Notes: generated by a model from the sequence alone, not told the origin. 54,148 nucleotides of DNA from Saccoglossus kowalevskii (GCF_000003605.2 NW_003130854.1:901499-955646); one strand, 5' to 3'; positions 1 to 12,992 are shown, numbered from the stretch's first letter. Made by a program: numbers and translations.

Positions 1-485
1 TTTACATACTTAATGAAAAATTCTAACAAAAATGTAATCAAACTTGTTGGAGAATTTATACACAGCTCGTTCTTAATGAGAAACGAGAAAGATACTTAAC
101 AAAAACACTAAAATCTTTCTTTTATTATTTGCTATAGTTATTTTGTTATTTTTTTATATCTCACTTTTGTTGCTATAAACTGATGGAAACACTATTTCTA
201 AGGATGCAATAAATTATCTTTATTATTTATTATTATTTGTACAATATAAATTAACAACCGAACCATAACAAAAATACACCAAACTCAGCTTATGGCCCTT
301 AATTTATTTATTATTCTGACAAGCAACATAACAAATATGTTTACATTTTATTTTGTTCAGTTAATAAATCTACATGTATATCTACTAAATTATTAACCGG
401 CCAGGGCCTGTATTTAGAAGGGTATGACCTCGGACGTTGAGGGCTCACTTTCGGTTCCAATACATGTTGCATGTTTTTCGTTTCT
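1..485. other. AT-rich noncoding stretch
   Basis: No coding signal recognised. The sequence is AT-rich, with short TTA/TTAT runs around 215-240. Confidence 0.6.
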
Positions 486-651
486 TTTGGGTCCGTTCTG
501 TATTGTTTTGGGCCCGTTTGGGTTCGTTCTGTATTTATTTGGTTCCGTTTGGGTCCGTTCTGTACTTATTTGGGTCCGTTTGGGTCCGTTTTGTACTTAT
601 TTGGGTCCGTTCGGCATTTTTTGGGTCCGTTCGGCATTTTTGGCTCCGTTT
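486..651. repeat. Minisatellite built on TTTGGGTCCGTT
   Basis: Tandem repeat. The first part (about 505-598) consists of roughly 31-bp units, each made of a 10-bp half and a 21-bp half sharing the core TTTGGGTCCGTT. The last part (about 599-640) uses 21-bp units ending in CGGCATTTT. All three forward frames stay partly open and give Phe/Gly/Leu/Val-rich peptides, which is a by-product of the repeat and not evidence of a gene. Confidence 0.85.
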
Positions 652-659
652 ATGTTTTC

Positions 660-3540
660 ATAACACCCAGTAGATTTCCTCCCCGGAAAGCCGAGTTGGG
701 CGTCGGTACCGAGAGAGAGGCGGTAAAATATGATGTCGAGCGACCAACATGGTAAACCAAACTTAGAACTCGCGATACTGGTGCAGACGACTATGGTCGA
801 ACAGTCGAACAACCATGAGAAATAAATGGCAGAACTTTGGTGTTGCACATTTAGCACAGAAATAAAAGATACGCCCACAGTTGGACAACAAATCATTTCA
901 TTATTGATCACGATTCCAAGGATGTACCACGGATCATCTCCACACACAATTCACGGAAATTTAAACACAAATTTGCCAAAAAATACTAAATTTGCTATCC
1001 CATGCAAATAATTGAAATCAAAATATTTAGCAATATATTAAATTTTGCGTCGCATGCACACTATTGAAATATCATAAAATGGTCCTAATATACTAATGTT
1101 GTATTTGTTTAATTGTAAGAACGAGTTTACATCCTGGAATGGCCACGATGTACCACGGATCAGCAGTATCATTGTGCTGTATTTTCATTGACGTCTTCCA
1201 AGTGATATACCTTGTAGTATCCACTTGGCGGGCAATATGCCATGCCGTCGAGTAGTTCTTTAATTCATATATTTTATAAATGTTCATACCTTTACCCAGA
1301 AATTGTTCGTGTTTGATTTTTGGGTGATTGAAATGAACTCTATTTTATTTACTCTTTTCACGATTTTGACATTTTATGATCAAAACATATCATTAAAAAT
1401 TGATGGGCTGATGTTTTATTTGTCACATCGCATTTTATTTATGTTATTTTGGAGATAATTATGGATGATTTTTTGATCGTAAACGCAAATGGCGACGCAA
1501 CGTGGTTCGAGACAAAAGGGATATAGGGACTGTGTTTGTTCAAATGTTTTTTTATGAAGTTATTTTTTATTTTTTTGAATTCGAATAATTTCTTTTCTTC
1601 TTTCTATTTTATTTGATACTATATATTTGAAAACCTTGAAAGTCAACGAAAGCAACACTCTCAGAACGCAAGGCTTCTTAATTATGTTGTCCAGTCGTTC
1701 ATAGAGGTATTTATACGTGATGCCTCGTATCCACGTTCTATTACCACTCACATAGCTTTAAGCAATACGACCACAAATACACCACATTATTCGTAGAAAT
1801 ACCATGAACACTGTTAGAAAATGAGTTACTATGGCTACTAACCCTCGTTTCAAAATTGTGTTACTGCGTTTGTGATAACTGATAGTTACGCCGTTGTAGA
1901 CCCCTCTTTAAGGGTTGGATTGAAATGTTGAATACTAATTGTAAAGATGCTATACGAGACATTTGACACGAGACAAACAGAATATAAATATATATAGAAC
2001 AATGCACTGACAAGTTTGAACATTTCAATTATTTAATTGGTCAAACAATGTTTTCATTCCATTAATCAAATATTGCTCGTTGCTTGGCGATTTTTTTTTA
2101 AATCTGCATTTTATGTGCCCATTCCAATAAACGTAGTTGTTCCACATAACATTAGATTTATTTGACATTTTTAATATCAAAAATATTTCTCTGGTTTTGT
2201 TTTTTTTTGAAAAACGGTGGACATACTGCTAACTGATTGTGCATAAACGTCGTCAGTTGGCCAAGTAAGTAAGTTGTGTTGGTGATTGCAGCTAAATAAC
2301 TTGGCACTGAATGACTTTGATTATTAGTTCAGAGGTAATAATATGCTGAATAATTTGTACAGTGCAATATTTGAACATTTATATAACCTTTCTAGTTTAG
2401 GGGTAATTAAAATGTTCATTTGAGTTCACATTAATTAGACGTGTGCATCATGTATATCACGCTTTTGAGTGGGTGAGACCGACTGGACATCTGACATCTC
2501 TATTCCGTGAGGGACTTACATTTTCATTTCACTCTGACCTATCTGTAAACTGGTACAAGCTGGATAACCTTACACAGCACTCTTGATTTTGTTTCGAGTT
2601 AGTTGTCAAAATTAGTGCAGGGCGCCTTTATTGTCGTTCTCACAAAATTAGATAATCGTTGCTTAACGAGGTTACCATAGTTACCATTTTCAACTTTGCT
2701 CTCTGACTTGTGCTATTGTTCTACTTCATTAGTTCTTCTCTACATTTCCCAGCGTGGTAAGTTTATCTGACTTGCATTGTACACTTTGATTTATAGCAAG
2801 TTTAATGTCACTGTTGATCGATTTGTCTGATTTATTATGTACCTCTGAATTGTTGATTTGTTGAGATTCTACATGGTACAAGTTTTGCATAATAATAGTT
2901 CCACATGCGTTTGTACGCCACGTTTGTACGCCACGTGTTGCCGGAGCGCATCGTTGTTCTGCTCTCTTTTATATTTTGTATATGTTTATATTTAGTTGAA
3001 TATTTCAGTTATTTTACTGCAAGTGCGTATCGTGTTGATTGATCAATTTATATTGTATAATGTGCAATGAGTTGTGTATGAAGAGGTCAACGTTCATTGG
3101 GTAATCTATTTCGCCTTGCTGTTCCAATTTATAGGTTTCGCTTTGGCTACAAATATTGTATACTCAGTGTTTACTTAGTGTAACATATACTATGTCATGG
3201 GTTGCTCAATTTGTACTCATTTATATCTATTTTGCCAATTGTTTTTTGGAATTTTACATTTAACGATTTGACGTTGGCGTCGTTAATGTTATTGCCTACA
3301 AGGCATATTTTTCTTTGAAGGCCAGTAATATATTAGATACTTTGTGTTACATCTACTTTAATATCTATAATTCAAATTAATTATCTATTTAGCTCGTTAT
3401 GAGATTTGACGTTTCATATATTTACAAAGTGTGAATACTATTTTAACTACATCTCCCTACAAGATGTTATTCACGCGAAATTGATATTTCCTCATGTTTA
3501 CCAGAGATATGGGTGTTGATGTGATGAAAATATTCATGTA
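660..3540. other. Gene-poor stretch
   Basis: No gene family recognised. The open frames here are short (about 60-116 codons) and lack family motifs. A 15-bp direct duplication (CGTTTGTACGCCACG) lies near 2907-2936. Confidence 0.5.
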
Positions 3541-3911
3541 TTTGTGTTATTGTATGGGAGAACCATGTGAGGTCCGTTGACTATACTAAAGGAGTTTTCG
3601 ACACCAGAGATTATTTCTCCTAAGAATAACTTATATAAATATGTAAGAGACATTATAGAACGGTTAAAAATTTTTGGTAAACTGGCACACCATGAGTTAT
3701 CAAAGTCCCAAAACAGATACAAACTGTTTACGATAAGAAAGCTAAGTCTAGGAAGTGTTATTTGGATGACCATTGCTTTTTGTTGCTCTCCACAACAAAC
3801 GATAAATTAAAATTAAAAATGCAATGGCAACCCCTACTTAGTAAAAGAAAGAGTTGGGTTAATGGATTATGGAAATAAAAAGAGATTAAATTTTACAAGG
3901 CTAATTTATTA
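3541..3911 (+). pseudogene. Ty3/gypsy retrotransposon integrase C-terminal remnant
   Basis: The conceptual reading starts with LLYGRT at 3547. After an in-frame TGA at 3568 it continues with GPLTILKEFSTPE, then VRDIIERLKI and LAHHELSKSQNRYK. This is the series seen at the end of Ty3/gypsy integrases (family pattern ELLYGR..RGPL...LKE, then ...ERL...A..EL..SQ..YK..YD.KAK). A frameshift near 3725 moves the reading to YDKKAKSRK and LLLSTTNDKLKLKMQW, which corresponds to the GPF/Y-type end of the integrase. A further block near 3855-3911 (MDYGNKKRLNF) matches the last stretch before the polyprotein stop. Reverse transcriptase, protease and LTRs were not found, so this is a short decayed piece. 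The family assignment rests on motif order and is fairly secure. Confidence 0.75.
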
Positions 3912-4309
3912 ATGAAATATCAGACACGTTACCAAGGTAATCGTGGGCCAGATTTTATGCAGGTGGCTGTAATGGAATGCTTTTGCCGACACAGATCAAA
4001 AGCTTTATTATGCAACACTTAAACCTGCACCTTTTTTATTTTTTATTTTTTTTAATTATTATGTTAATTTGCGAAGTTTATAATGTATGCTCGTTGGTGC
4101 AGTGAATTATTAAACATAAAGCTCCTGATGAGTGAGGTACCAGTACGTTACGAAACAGTGCTGTTGAGTTTCAATATTTATGTAGTTGTGTATTAATTCC
4201 TCTATTACCGTATTTATCCGCTTGTCAAAGTGTGCATTTCTGTGTATGGTTTAATTGTGTGGTACGAAATCCTAGATAGTCTAAATACACACGTAATTAG
4301 ACATTCGCT
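3912..4309. other. Noncoding stretch after gypsy remnant
   Basis: AT-rich with a T-run at 4030-4056. It could include the 3' untranslated end of the gypsy remnant. No LTR boundary can be placed. Confidence 0.35.
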
Positions 4310-4579
4310 GTGAGTTATCATTGCCACGAAGAATGCCAATGGCACCCTTTCTCACATGGAGCGATTGGAATACCCAGTAAAAGATGTAAATGGGTAATTC
4401 AAGAAAAGAAAGTGACAAAGAAAAAAACAACCAATCGATTCTTCTGTTTGAAACCAACATGTGTACAGAAACGACACCCTTACTTTTGGAAGGGAATCGT
4501 ACAAATAGGACAAAATGTTGGGCATAGACTAAAGGAAAGTCACAAGAAGCTAATACAAGACATGTTTGGCCTTCAATAA
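4310..4579 (+). CDS. Cys/His-rich ORF of unknown identity, possible gene or transposon 3' end
   Basis: An 89-codon frame beginning at a GTG (not ATG), so it is probably the end of a longer, spliced or truncated product. It has an early CHEECQWH cluster, a basic middle (KKVTKKKTTNR), then CLKPTC followed by H, PYFWKGI and a charged tail (HRLKESHKKLIQDMF). The spacing of Cys and His suggests a zinc-ribbon-like fold such as those at the ends of some DNA transposases. No specific family is recognised. It lies about 400 bp after the gypsy remnant on the same strand. A spurious frame cannot be excluded. Confidence 0.3.
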   Translation: MSYHCHEECQWHPFSHGAIGIPSKRCKWVIQEKKVTKKKTTNRFFCLKPTCVQKRHPYFWKGIVQIGQNVGHRLKESHKKLIQDMFGLQ

Positions 4580-7500
4580 ATTATTATAATTGTTAATAAA
4601 ATAGCTTATGTCGTATTTCATCGTGTCATTTATTAGTGCCCGTTGGACAAATTCAAAAGCAAATTTTGTATTTTGGTTTTATTCTTTCGTTGTCATATAT
4701 ATACGCCATTTCGTTTTCTCATTTAAACCTGGATAAGGTGCCATTTGCAGTGACACGATATTTTAACATGTTGGACATTCCTCCAGCATTTAATTATAGT
4801 CTGTCGTTAATTATTGTCTATAATTGACACAGTCATTAAAGCTGAATGGGGACTATGTCATTGACAGTGAATTGTTTTCAGTGGTAGCATGTACGAGTCC
4901 TTATAACATCTAGCCCTCTTTATGACGCAGACAAATCGTGAAACAACCAGTGAACTCAAAACATGTCTGTTTTGTATGTATCGAACCAGCAGAATGTTAC
5001 ATGTTGGGATTCACATTGGCTCCCATTTATTATTGGCATTATATCTCAATTTGTGATTAATCATAATCAATTGAGTAATTGACAGGGAATGTTAAATCAC
5101 AACCTAAATAACATTTGATAAACCAGTACTCAAGTGAAAGAATGTTTCTCCTCCAAAATAAGCAAATTCAAGGTCACATGTCATATTGTCATTTTGCTAT
5201 TTTCATTTGTATATAAGGATGTCAAGAAATTCCCATGTTTTATTAAGAAATGTTGTTCAATTGTTGAGTTTTCTATCATAGATACATATTTCAAATGCAC
5301 ATGGTTCAAGACATGTGGATGAACCTGGTTATGATACATATATCTAGTTCAAGAGAATTAATATACAGTTTACTGGAATACATACTCCGTGGTCACGCAA
5401 TATTCAATGAATATATACTGGCTATGAATTGTTTGCAGATCTATAACTCAACTGCAAAAACACTACTTGTATTGTTGAATGATACCTAAAATGTTGGCTG
5501 TAGACAACATCATATGAGTAGTTAAAGCCGTGTTTTGGTTAGATAAACCTATGTATGCGTTATGGTTAGCCGTCCATTTACAAATGTAGCAAACGTTTGT
5601 TGTAGTGTTCAATGAATGAAATGAAAGGTGAATATACTGGCCAAATTTCGTCCGACAGTTGTGAATATTGTACGCGTTGGACACTTGTTACACTGATTAC
5701 AGATAGGCAAGCAGTCTACTCCTTTATTTTATTTCATCAATCGAATCAGAATCGCTCATCTGTCGTAGAAGAAACAAAAAGGGAAAAATAATATTAAAAC
5801 CGATAGTTATATAAAGAGGGTACAAGTTAAAAGTTGGAAATTTAAAAGTATAACTCACCTAGTAAAACTGCGGTCATAAGGATATGGATTGAATACGGTA
5901 AAATTATGTAAAGTTGATCCACGTACGGGCGTTTAACGTATGATTTAAAATATTACATGATATATATTTACATGAACGTTTCACTGAATAACTTTGAAAT
6001 TATTCGTGTATGACATAAATAATCACATGAATGAGTTTACGGGGTAAGGTAGCGATTATAGTTTTCCACGGCGTAGAAGATGCGTCCTCGCCTTCTTGTC
6101 GAAAATTCAAGATGGTAGCCCAGGTTGGACCATTCGTGAAAGGATCATCTCATCGACATCTTCACAACGAGAAATACAGGACGTATTGGCCACACACTGT
6201 AGAGAATGATGCTTGAAATCAAAGTATTCGATAATTATTGATCCCGTACGAGAAATCCGCGTGATACTTTCTGTGGTAAGGGTACTTTAGACAGAAAGCG
6301 TCCCAATGCGTTCCACCCCGCGATTATCATCGGTGTTTGATACGAACGATGCGTGTTACTCCAACACACTTTCCGTGAATGCCAGTCTGAACTAAATCAC
6401 AAGATTAAGTGTAAACGCATAGGGTATTAATAACTGGCTCGTCTTAAGTGTTCCTAGCGTTAAATATACCTCTCACGTAGACTATAAACAACAGATGCTG
6501 GTTTATTTGTATATTTATGTTATCTTTAAACATGAACGCTCGCAAACAGGGATATCGAATGTATCTCATTTATGGCGGTTAATGGTATGTTGTTCTTTTC
6601 GTGGCTGAGTTGAAATTCACTGATGAAAGAACTCGAAATTCTTTTGATCCCCGGCGATATCAGTCAATTCACTGACTGAAATTATTATTATCGATTAATA
6701 TTTGCTAATGAGGTAAAAAATACCAACATCATTTTCCATGTAAAGTCATGGCCCACAGCAGAGCGATTTGATCTCCCAAATAAATGGAATAAACACGTAT
6801 GGACATTTTCGAAACGTTCAATCCCGTCGTTTTTTGGTTTGAAAATGAAAACGAGGTTTGCGAAGAATCAGGTTCAATAACGCCAGACCACCTGCCAAAA
6901 TAATCTCGTAAATAAAATGACGCTTTCTCCGCGCAAATGCTACGATTGTACTCGAGATTTACTATATGGGGATGAAACTAAACACTGGGTCAGTTTGATT
7001 CAGTCAACATGAATCTGACCCAGGCTCAATGGTTCCATCACAAATTCACTTGTCTGAAAAGGCACATCCCAGAGTGTACGACAGTCAACTACCATAGCAG
7101 AATACACACATTTACAAGTGTTACTCTAATTGTGTGGGCGATGGAAAACATCACACTTCTTTCATTGTGAACAAACAGTTTTCCAGGACACAGGAAGTAA
7201 ATCATCTATTCACTATTTATATACTCACCTGAATATCAAACCTTACCAAATGGAGAATTGTTTATCAATGTTTTCTCAAATGTAGACAAATATATTTGTA
7301 GTGTTTTAGCTAATTTTATATTTCAGATTCTAAAATTATTTTAGACTAGTTGTGTTGCTTTATGTTTCTTATATTGGACTTTACTCAAGCATTGTTTTTG
7401 TGTACGATCCAAATAAAATATCCTATCCTATCCTGTCCACTGTTCCCCAGCGACCATCGAAGTGCTACAATTGTTTTACTAATTACAGTAGCGTTATAAA

Positions 7501-7780
7501 ATGGTCCTATGATACACCCATGGATTTATATGAAGAAAGTGAACTTTATACATGTTACTTTGGATTAGTGCTTAATTCTAATCACTTGTAATGACCCATA
7601 AAACAGTGAACGTGTGTGGTTATTTAGTATCGTTACATACGCGCTAACGGTTCCCGACACTATTCCGCCACTCTGATAGTTTCTATATCATTGGTAATTT
7701 AGTGTACCGCTCGAACACTATGCATCAATCAGTTTATTTTTAAAAGGTTACGAAAACCGACCGAACGACTTGAAAACCGA
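4580..7780. other. Gene-poor stretch
   Basis: No protein family or RNA gene recognised. Short open frames (5134-5322, 5295-5489, 6031-6216 and 7352-7591) show no motifs. A TCCTA-type short repeat lies near 7420-7436, and two copies of AAAACCGACCGAA at about 7754 and 7773 precede the unknown repeat-family copy. Confidence 0.45.
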
Positions 7781-7816
7781 CCGAAAATCGTGAAATTTCA
7801 TGGTTCAATTTTTACT

Positions 7817-8470
7817 CAGCCAACCATCAGTTCATTTACTCCCCACATCACTCAGTAAACTATCATTCGTCGTTTTTCTAAAGATGATTTCGAATATCCA
7901 CGATTTCGAAATTTAAGAAGAGGCAACAACGAACGTTACATTTGAATGGTCAAGCGACAAGGGGCTGACTCCACTTGAATGTGCAACAGAATGTATTAAA
8001 TACAATCTTATTCAATATTTCGCTTTTTCAGTTTTGACCCGAGCAAACCTCGAAAGACCGAGAGCCATAGACAAGCTTCAAAAAACGAGTTTCTCTTCCA
8101 ATGGCTCGAAACCAAATGAGATGAATCACTATGATTCTTCACAAATTACGACGAAATTTGTCAAGGCCTGGCAAAAGAAATCACTCAACTAATGTCACCA
8201 CCACATTCGAATTTCCATGATCAACGACAAAAACGAAACATTATTGGCGATGTCAATTCCCGACTTTGCTACAGTAAGACAATTGAAGTTAGTCGCCTGC
8301 CAAATTGAACACTTGGAAATGGGACATCTAGCCGATCAGCATCATGACATCGACTCACAGAGTGACGAATTTGTGGACTCGCGTGTCAAATTCCAACAAG
8401 AACAATCCTGGCATAATACTTAAACTACGCTCCTTGCAAGAACATATGGACGTTAACACAACATCTCTGG
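7817..8470 (+). repeat. Copy A (partial) of an unidentified multi-ORF repeat family
   Basis: Shares long stretches with the tandem units at 39700-43566 and 44150-48150. Examples are CAGCCAACCATCAG (7817), the ATGATTTCGAA start region (about 7883), GACAAGGGGCTGACTCC (about 7958), GAAATCACTCAACTAA (about 8178) and ATCGACTCACAGA (about 8349). It joins blocks that lie about 350 bp farther apart in the other copies, so it carries an internal deletion near 8155. The 68-codon frame 8217-8423 corresponds to the second ORF of the family. It carries its own nonsense codon in the first ORF (TAA near 7912) but has TGG where the tandem copies have TAG. Confidence 0.75.
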
Positions 8471-10844
8471 AGATTCACAAGATGAAGAGCATAATTACTT
8501 TACGAAACTGACGATAGAACACATTTTATAAATGAATTTCTTTTCCTATTCGATAACCATTTAATACGTATTCATGCGTTAATTAATAATTTTCGACCCA
8601 CTGAACTTGTGTCTCGTTAGGGTTGCACCATTTGATTTTTGAAGGGGGAGGTTAGAATTAAAAAAAAAAATTGCGAAGTGAAGGGTTCTTCAGCAAAAAT
8701 TGTAGCTTCACCAGTGTAAAAAAAATATTTGTCACTATATGACCATCAATTGTTGTCGAGTCATTTCTAAACACAGTAGATTAATTTGAATAACTGCGTC
8801 CTAAGAATATGCTAATTCTTCCCGCCAAGATAAGGGGACACAGAGTACAAGAAAAAACTAGGTCATATATAAATGGATGTCAATGATTCTGGTTTGTGGA
8901 TTAATTAATAGCAGAAGGAAAATTAATATCTGCATTTCAATATTAATTTTTAAAAACAATTTCACTCTGGTTGCATTTAGATTGTTTACCATATATGCTA
9001 TATTAGAAGAGCATCTCCAATAGAAACACATATACCACATATATATTGCATTGATTGTACATTGATTTATTAAAATATGATGCATTTTGATCATATAAAC
9101 ACCTCTGATATTTACATAAGAGCATGCGCTACTAATAAAGCAAATATGGTATTGCATGCAACATCTGACAATTTAGCTATTTTAGTTTAAATACATTTCA
9201 CAGACTAAAACGGAAATAAATATAATAAATATCAAAGAAAGTTTAGAAAGAACCCCCATGTGCGGAGAGTATTGGAGACACATTATTTTTCAACCAAGAA
9301 GATTGGCAACTAATTTTTATCTGTTATTTGAGATGCATAACATGAAAAATGTGATTCACATATATAGTCCAATTCAATTCAAAGTTTCCACGTAGGTACA
9401 ATACTGACAGTAACACAATCTATAATCTGTGTTAGTGTTAAAAAAAAAAACATTTCTAAAAGGCACTTTTACTGAACATTTAAATCGACTACAGCTATTA
9501 CTTAACGGGGACTATGCATTATCAATGCTTGTTCAAAATGAGTCATTACACCTCAGCATTCCGATATAGAAGGAGAGCATGGATGTCTCATGATAGTCTG
9601 ATGAACCAACCTTTATCAAAGTACCAATCCATCCCACCTAGCTGTAAAATATCAAGTCTTTGCCATCTTCGTTGAAGATGATGAAAACCAAATTTTGGAT
9701 ATGGTGGACACCAAGTAACATGTGGATGACCGTTTAAAAGTGGTATATCAATCTATAACCATAGTTTTATTATTGTTGTGTATCCACTGAACTATCTTCG
9801 TGAAAGTGGAATGTTCTAGGTACACTGGTAAGATCCATCAGCAAACCGCTGTGAAAGGCTTTGATTTTAAAATCATTTCAATACAAATGATAAAGTATAT
9901 CGAATATTATCAACAATATTTTGTAATTACAACCTTGATGATAGTATAATACAAATTTCCGTATGACACAAGAGTAACCATCATAATTGCAATGCGTTTC
10001 CTGTTTCAGGTGAATATAAATGTCCTTCGGTCAGACATACATGTTTTATAATATGACGAATTTGAATTAGGTAACTGAAGTTAATTTAAGAGTTAAATTG
10101 GCAATATCTATAGGCGTATAAATAGATGTGAATGACAATCTTCTTGTGAAGTTTTGACAAGACATTGTATTTTGACACAATTTTGACTGAACTCAGGCTG
10201 CACAGCTTCAAATATTTTATATTTCATTCAAGCATTATTGACATATAAATTTTCTTATTTTAAGAATAAATGTCCCTTTCTGCATGAAAGAATGGAAAAC
10301 AAATGAGCCACTGTACCGGAGGTACGTACGGAACGCACATACATCATATTGCATTGCAAATTAAATAAAAAGCCTGTATACACACATTCTGATCTGGTGA
10401 ATTGGACAGCTGTGATCACATGTCTGTCACCATTTAACATGTCATGTATGTACACTCACATTCCATCTCAATGAATAATTATATAAATATTATAGCAACG
10501 GAAAGATTATTTATTTATAAAGTTCAGTGACCTTTTACAGTGTGTTTTATTAGGTGAGCTTTATTATTCGAGATATTATATGCTTATGAGGAAATTGTAT
10601 TGTGCAGAACCTCACTCTGACCCGATGCGTTGTATTGTTGGTGTTTTAATATAACCATTGTCATGGATGTTCTAATATCAAATATATATCACAATTGGCT
10701 TGTGAAAACTTACTAATAAAGGTTTGAAAGGTTAATAGATACAAGTTAGTATATTATCTAAAATCCTGAACACACAACTAAGAAACTAAAATGTTAATGA
10801 ATGGCACATATAAGTTATTAAATAGGACAATCACAACGGAAGAG
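8471..10844. other. Gene-poor AT-rich stretch
   Basis: No gene recognised on either strand. The minus-strand frame 8858-9157 is hydrophobic but sits in AT-rich DNA and has no family motif. A-runs at 8660-8670 and 9440-9450. Confidence 0.45.
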
Positions 10845-10860
10845 TGTTCGATATCGAACA
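10845..10860. repeat. 16-bp perfect palindrome TGTTCGATATCGAACA
   Basis: A perfect inverted repeat with no spacer, 36 bp left of a longer inverted-repeat arm. It could be a dimeric protein-binding site or chance. Confidence 0.6.
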
Positions 10861-10896
10861 AAGCAAAACACGGTTGTCCACGAGACGTTGACAACT

Positions 10897-11064
10897 GTTA
10901 AAGCGGGAGGGTCGTCACCTGCGCACGCGTGGCAATTTAATCCCAAGCGACGATAACAACACAAACTAAAAACGCCAAGGCTCATTGGTAGACGCTTGTT
11001 TGTAAACAATGACAGGCTATGGCCATCCGACGCATGCGCAGGTGATGACTCCCCCGCTTTAACG
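10897..11064. repeat. Imperfect inverted repeat with GC-rich arms
   Basis: The left arm, 10897-10929, starts GTTAAAGCGGGAGGGTCGTC. The right arm, 11031-11064, starts CGCATGCGCAGGTGATGACT. The arms are near reverse complements over about 33 nt with few mismatches and flank a loop of about 100 bp. The arms are GC-rich in an AT-rich region. The shape fits a foldback or MITE-like element or a hairpin-forming site. Confidence 0.65.
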
Positions 11065-11069
11065 AAATA

Positions 11070-12400
11070 TAGATCTGACTATCAATGAACAACTGACATC
11101 TCAGCAGTGGTGCAAAGTGTTCGGTATGGGTGAGCATACCTTGCTGACCAGTTTTCTTAGATTTCATATTACATCAAAAGTCAAGTAATAAACGTATATA
11201 TATGAACAAAACAGTGAAGCAATATTATCTTTTTTGTTTATAATTTCTGTATCCTATTATGAAATTGATTAGGTGAGGATGTGTTATTTAACATACTATG
11301 TTATGTTATGTTATATTGAAGAGTCCATTTAATCAATGTATTTGCGCAGATTGTGAGAAACAGTATAATACGTATTAATAGCTCTTAATAAATGTTATTT
11401 ATTGTACATAACTCTACTGAATGATATCACAATATGTACTTTTTTAAATCGAATGCATTCAAATTAATATACAGTGCTGTACAAAATGTATTTAATAAAA
11501 AACGTCTTTGAAACGTTCATTTTAACTGTATTAAACTTTCAATTGTAAATATATGGACTACAACATCGTAAAGCTATTATTAAACACTAAACATGTGTAT
11601 TTGTCGGAAACTTCATATTGTTTATCCAAGATAACTGAGTTTATTCATGTTTATATGAGAGTTTAAATTAATAATGTAACTTATAATGTAATCTCAGGTA
11701 ATCTTGTCCACACGCCAATTAATAATTAACTTGTAGTTTTTGTTGCATAAATGTACCCACAGGTTATATAAAATAAGTTTAGTTGTAAATAAATCAGAGT
11801 TCTTCTATCTACCTATTGTATTGATATTGCCTGTAAATTGTAAGTAATATCGAACGTACTACACATATAGTCATAAAACATAGTTAACCAATAAGTTATT
11901 CCGACGCTTAACGATTAAAACCTAATAAAATGTTGAAATTAAAATAAATTTTATCTTGTACAGTATTGTTTTCGGAAATTGTTGTACAGGATTATTGCAC
12001 GCAGTGGTGCTTGCCGCTCAGACCGTGGACATTTAAATCACGAAACGGGTTTGAAATACCGAATGCGAGAGAAAAAAAAAAAAAATGCAAGCTTTGAGGT
12101 ATATGACGATTTGGCACCCTGATGTTAATAATTGTTTAATATATCTACTGGCGTAAAAGAAAAATATTGATCGATTATGTAATCAGTTTATATATTACAG
12201 TTAAATATAGCAATATTGAAAGTGGGCATCATGGCGAGCAGATAGCAATACAATCGTAGTCAACTTGGCTTAGAGTGCCATCAAATTGCGTTATGTGTAT
12301 GACATTCGGCCAGCCTTTAAGTGGCTTCCAAATGTGATTGGAAAGTAAATCTGTTCAAATGAATTAATCATCTCCACTTTTCATACAAAAAACATTCTGC
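11070..12400. other. AT-rich noncoding stretch
   Basis: No coding signal. A short ATGTT repeat lies at about 11295-11317 and an A-run near 12072. Confidence 0.5.
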
Positions 12401-12780
12401 TGGATTATGGAAATTGTTTAAGGTGATGTTAATGTGTTTTCTATATAGCTTAAGGAAACATCAGCATTTAGCAGATAATGTCGTGACGGAGAGAGATACG
12501 CAGCAGAATTCACCTTTCCGTAAAATCGGAGTAAAATACTGTATTCGACAAATTGCTACTACAATGCCTTGTGGCTGTAATGAAAACGAAGTTGATAGTA
12601 GTAATTTGTCTAGTCCTAGGCTTCGTGAAATTAACATAATGAAAATACTTAACTCTTTACGATGAAAACAAAGTAATGGACATGACCGATCAAATCTATG
12701 CACCCAAGTGTTGCACCCAAATTTTAATACTATAACCAATTCTAAAATCCGCATAAAAATCACCGTATTAAGAATTGCAG

Positions 12781-12992
12781 TTGATAACTGTGCAAGCACA
12801 ACAGAAGAGTTGCGATGAAAAACCCTGCTTCAGAATAGTATCAAGCCGTCAAATTGAAACAATAACATATCTACATCAGCGTATCAAAACACTAAGAAGA
12901 AGAAACACTATGAACGAGCGTCGCAAAAGACGAATGAGGGGATTGTGCAATCAATCGTGTTTTTGTAACACTGTAAATATTGTTCAGTTGAG
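12781..12992 (+). CDS. Possible exon encoding a basic coiled-coil-like segment
   Basis: An open frame (within 12775-12996) bounded on the left by a splice-acceptor-like ATTGCAG ending at 12780 and on the right by a donor-like GAG|GTGAGC near 12992. The peptide is basic and helix-prone (RQIETITYLHQRIKTLRRR), like the coiled coil that follows the THAP domain in THAP-type transposases. No THAP zinc finger was found nearby. The frame 12414-12665 may belong to the same decayed gene. Evidence is weak. Confidence 0.2.

Noticed and set aside
424-755. Three overlapping plus-strand frames rich in Phe, Gly and Leu
   Set aside because: They arise from the minisatellite, whose unit happens to lack stops. 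No start context or domain.
8858-9157. 99-codon minus-strand hydrophobic frame
   Set aside because: Composition follows from AT-rich DNA. No transmembrane-family motif or codon bias.
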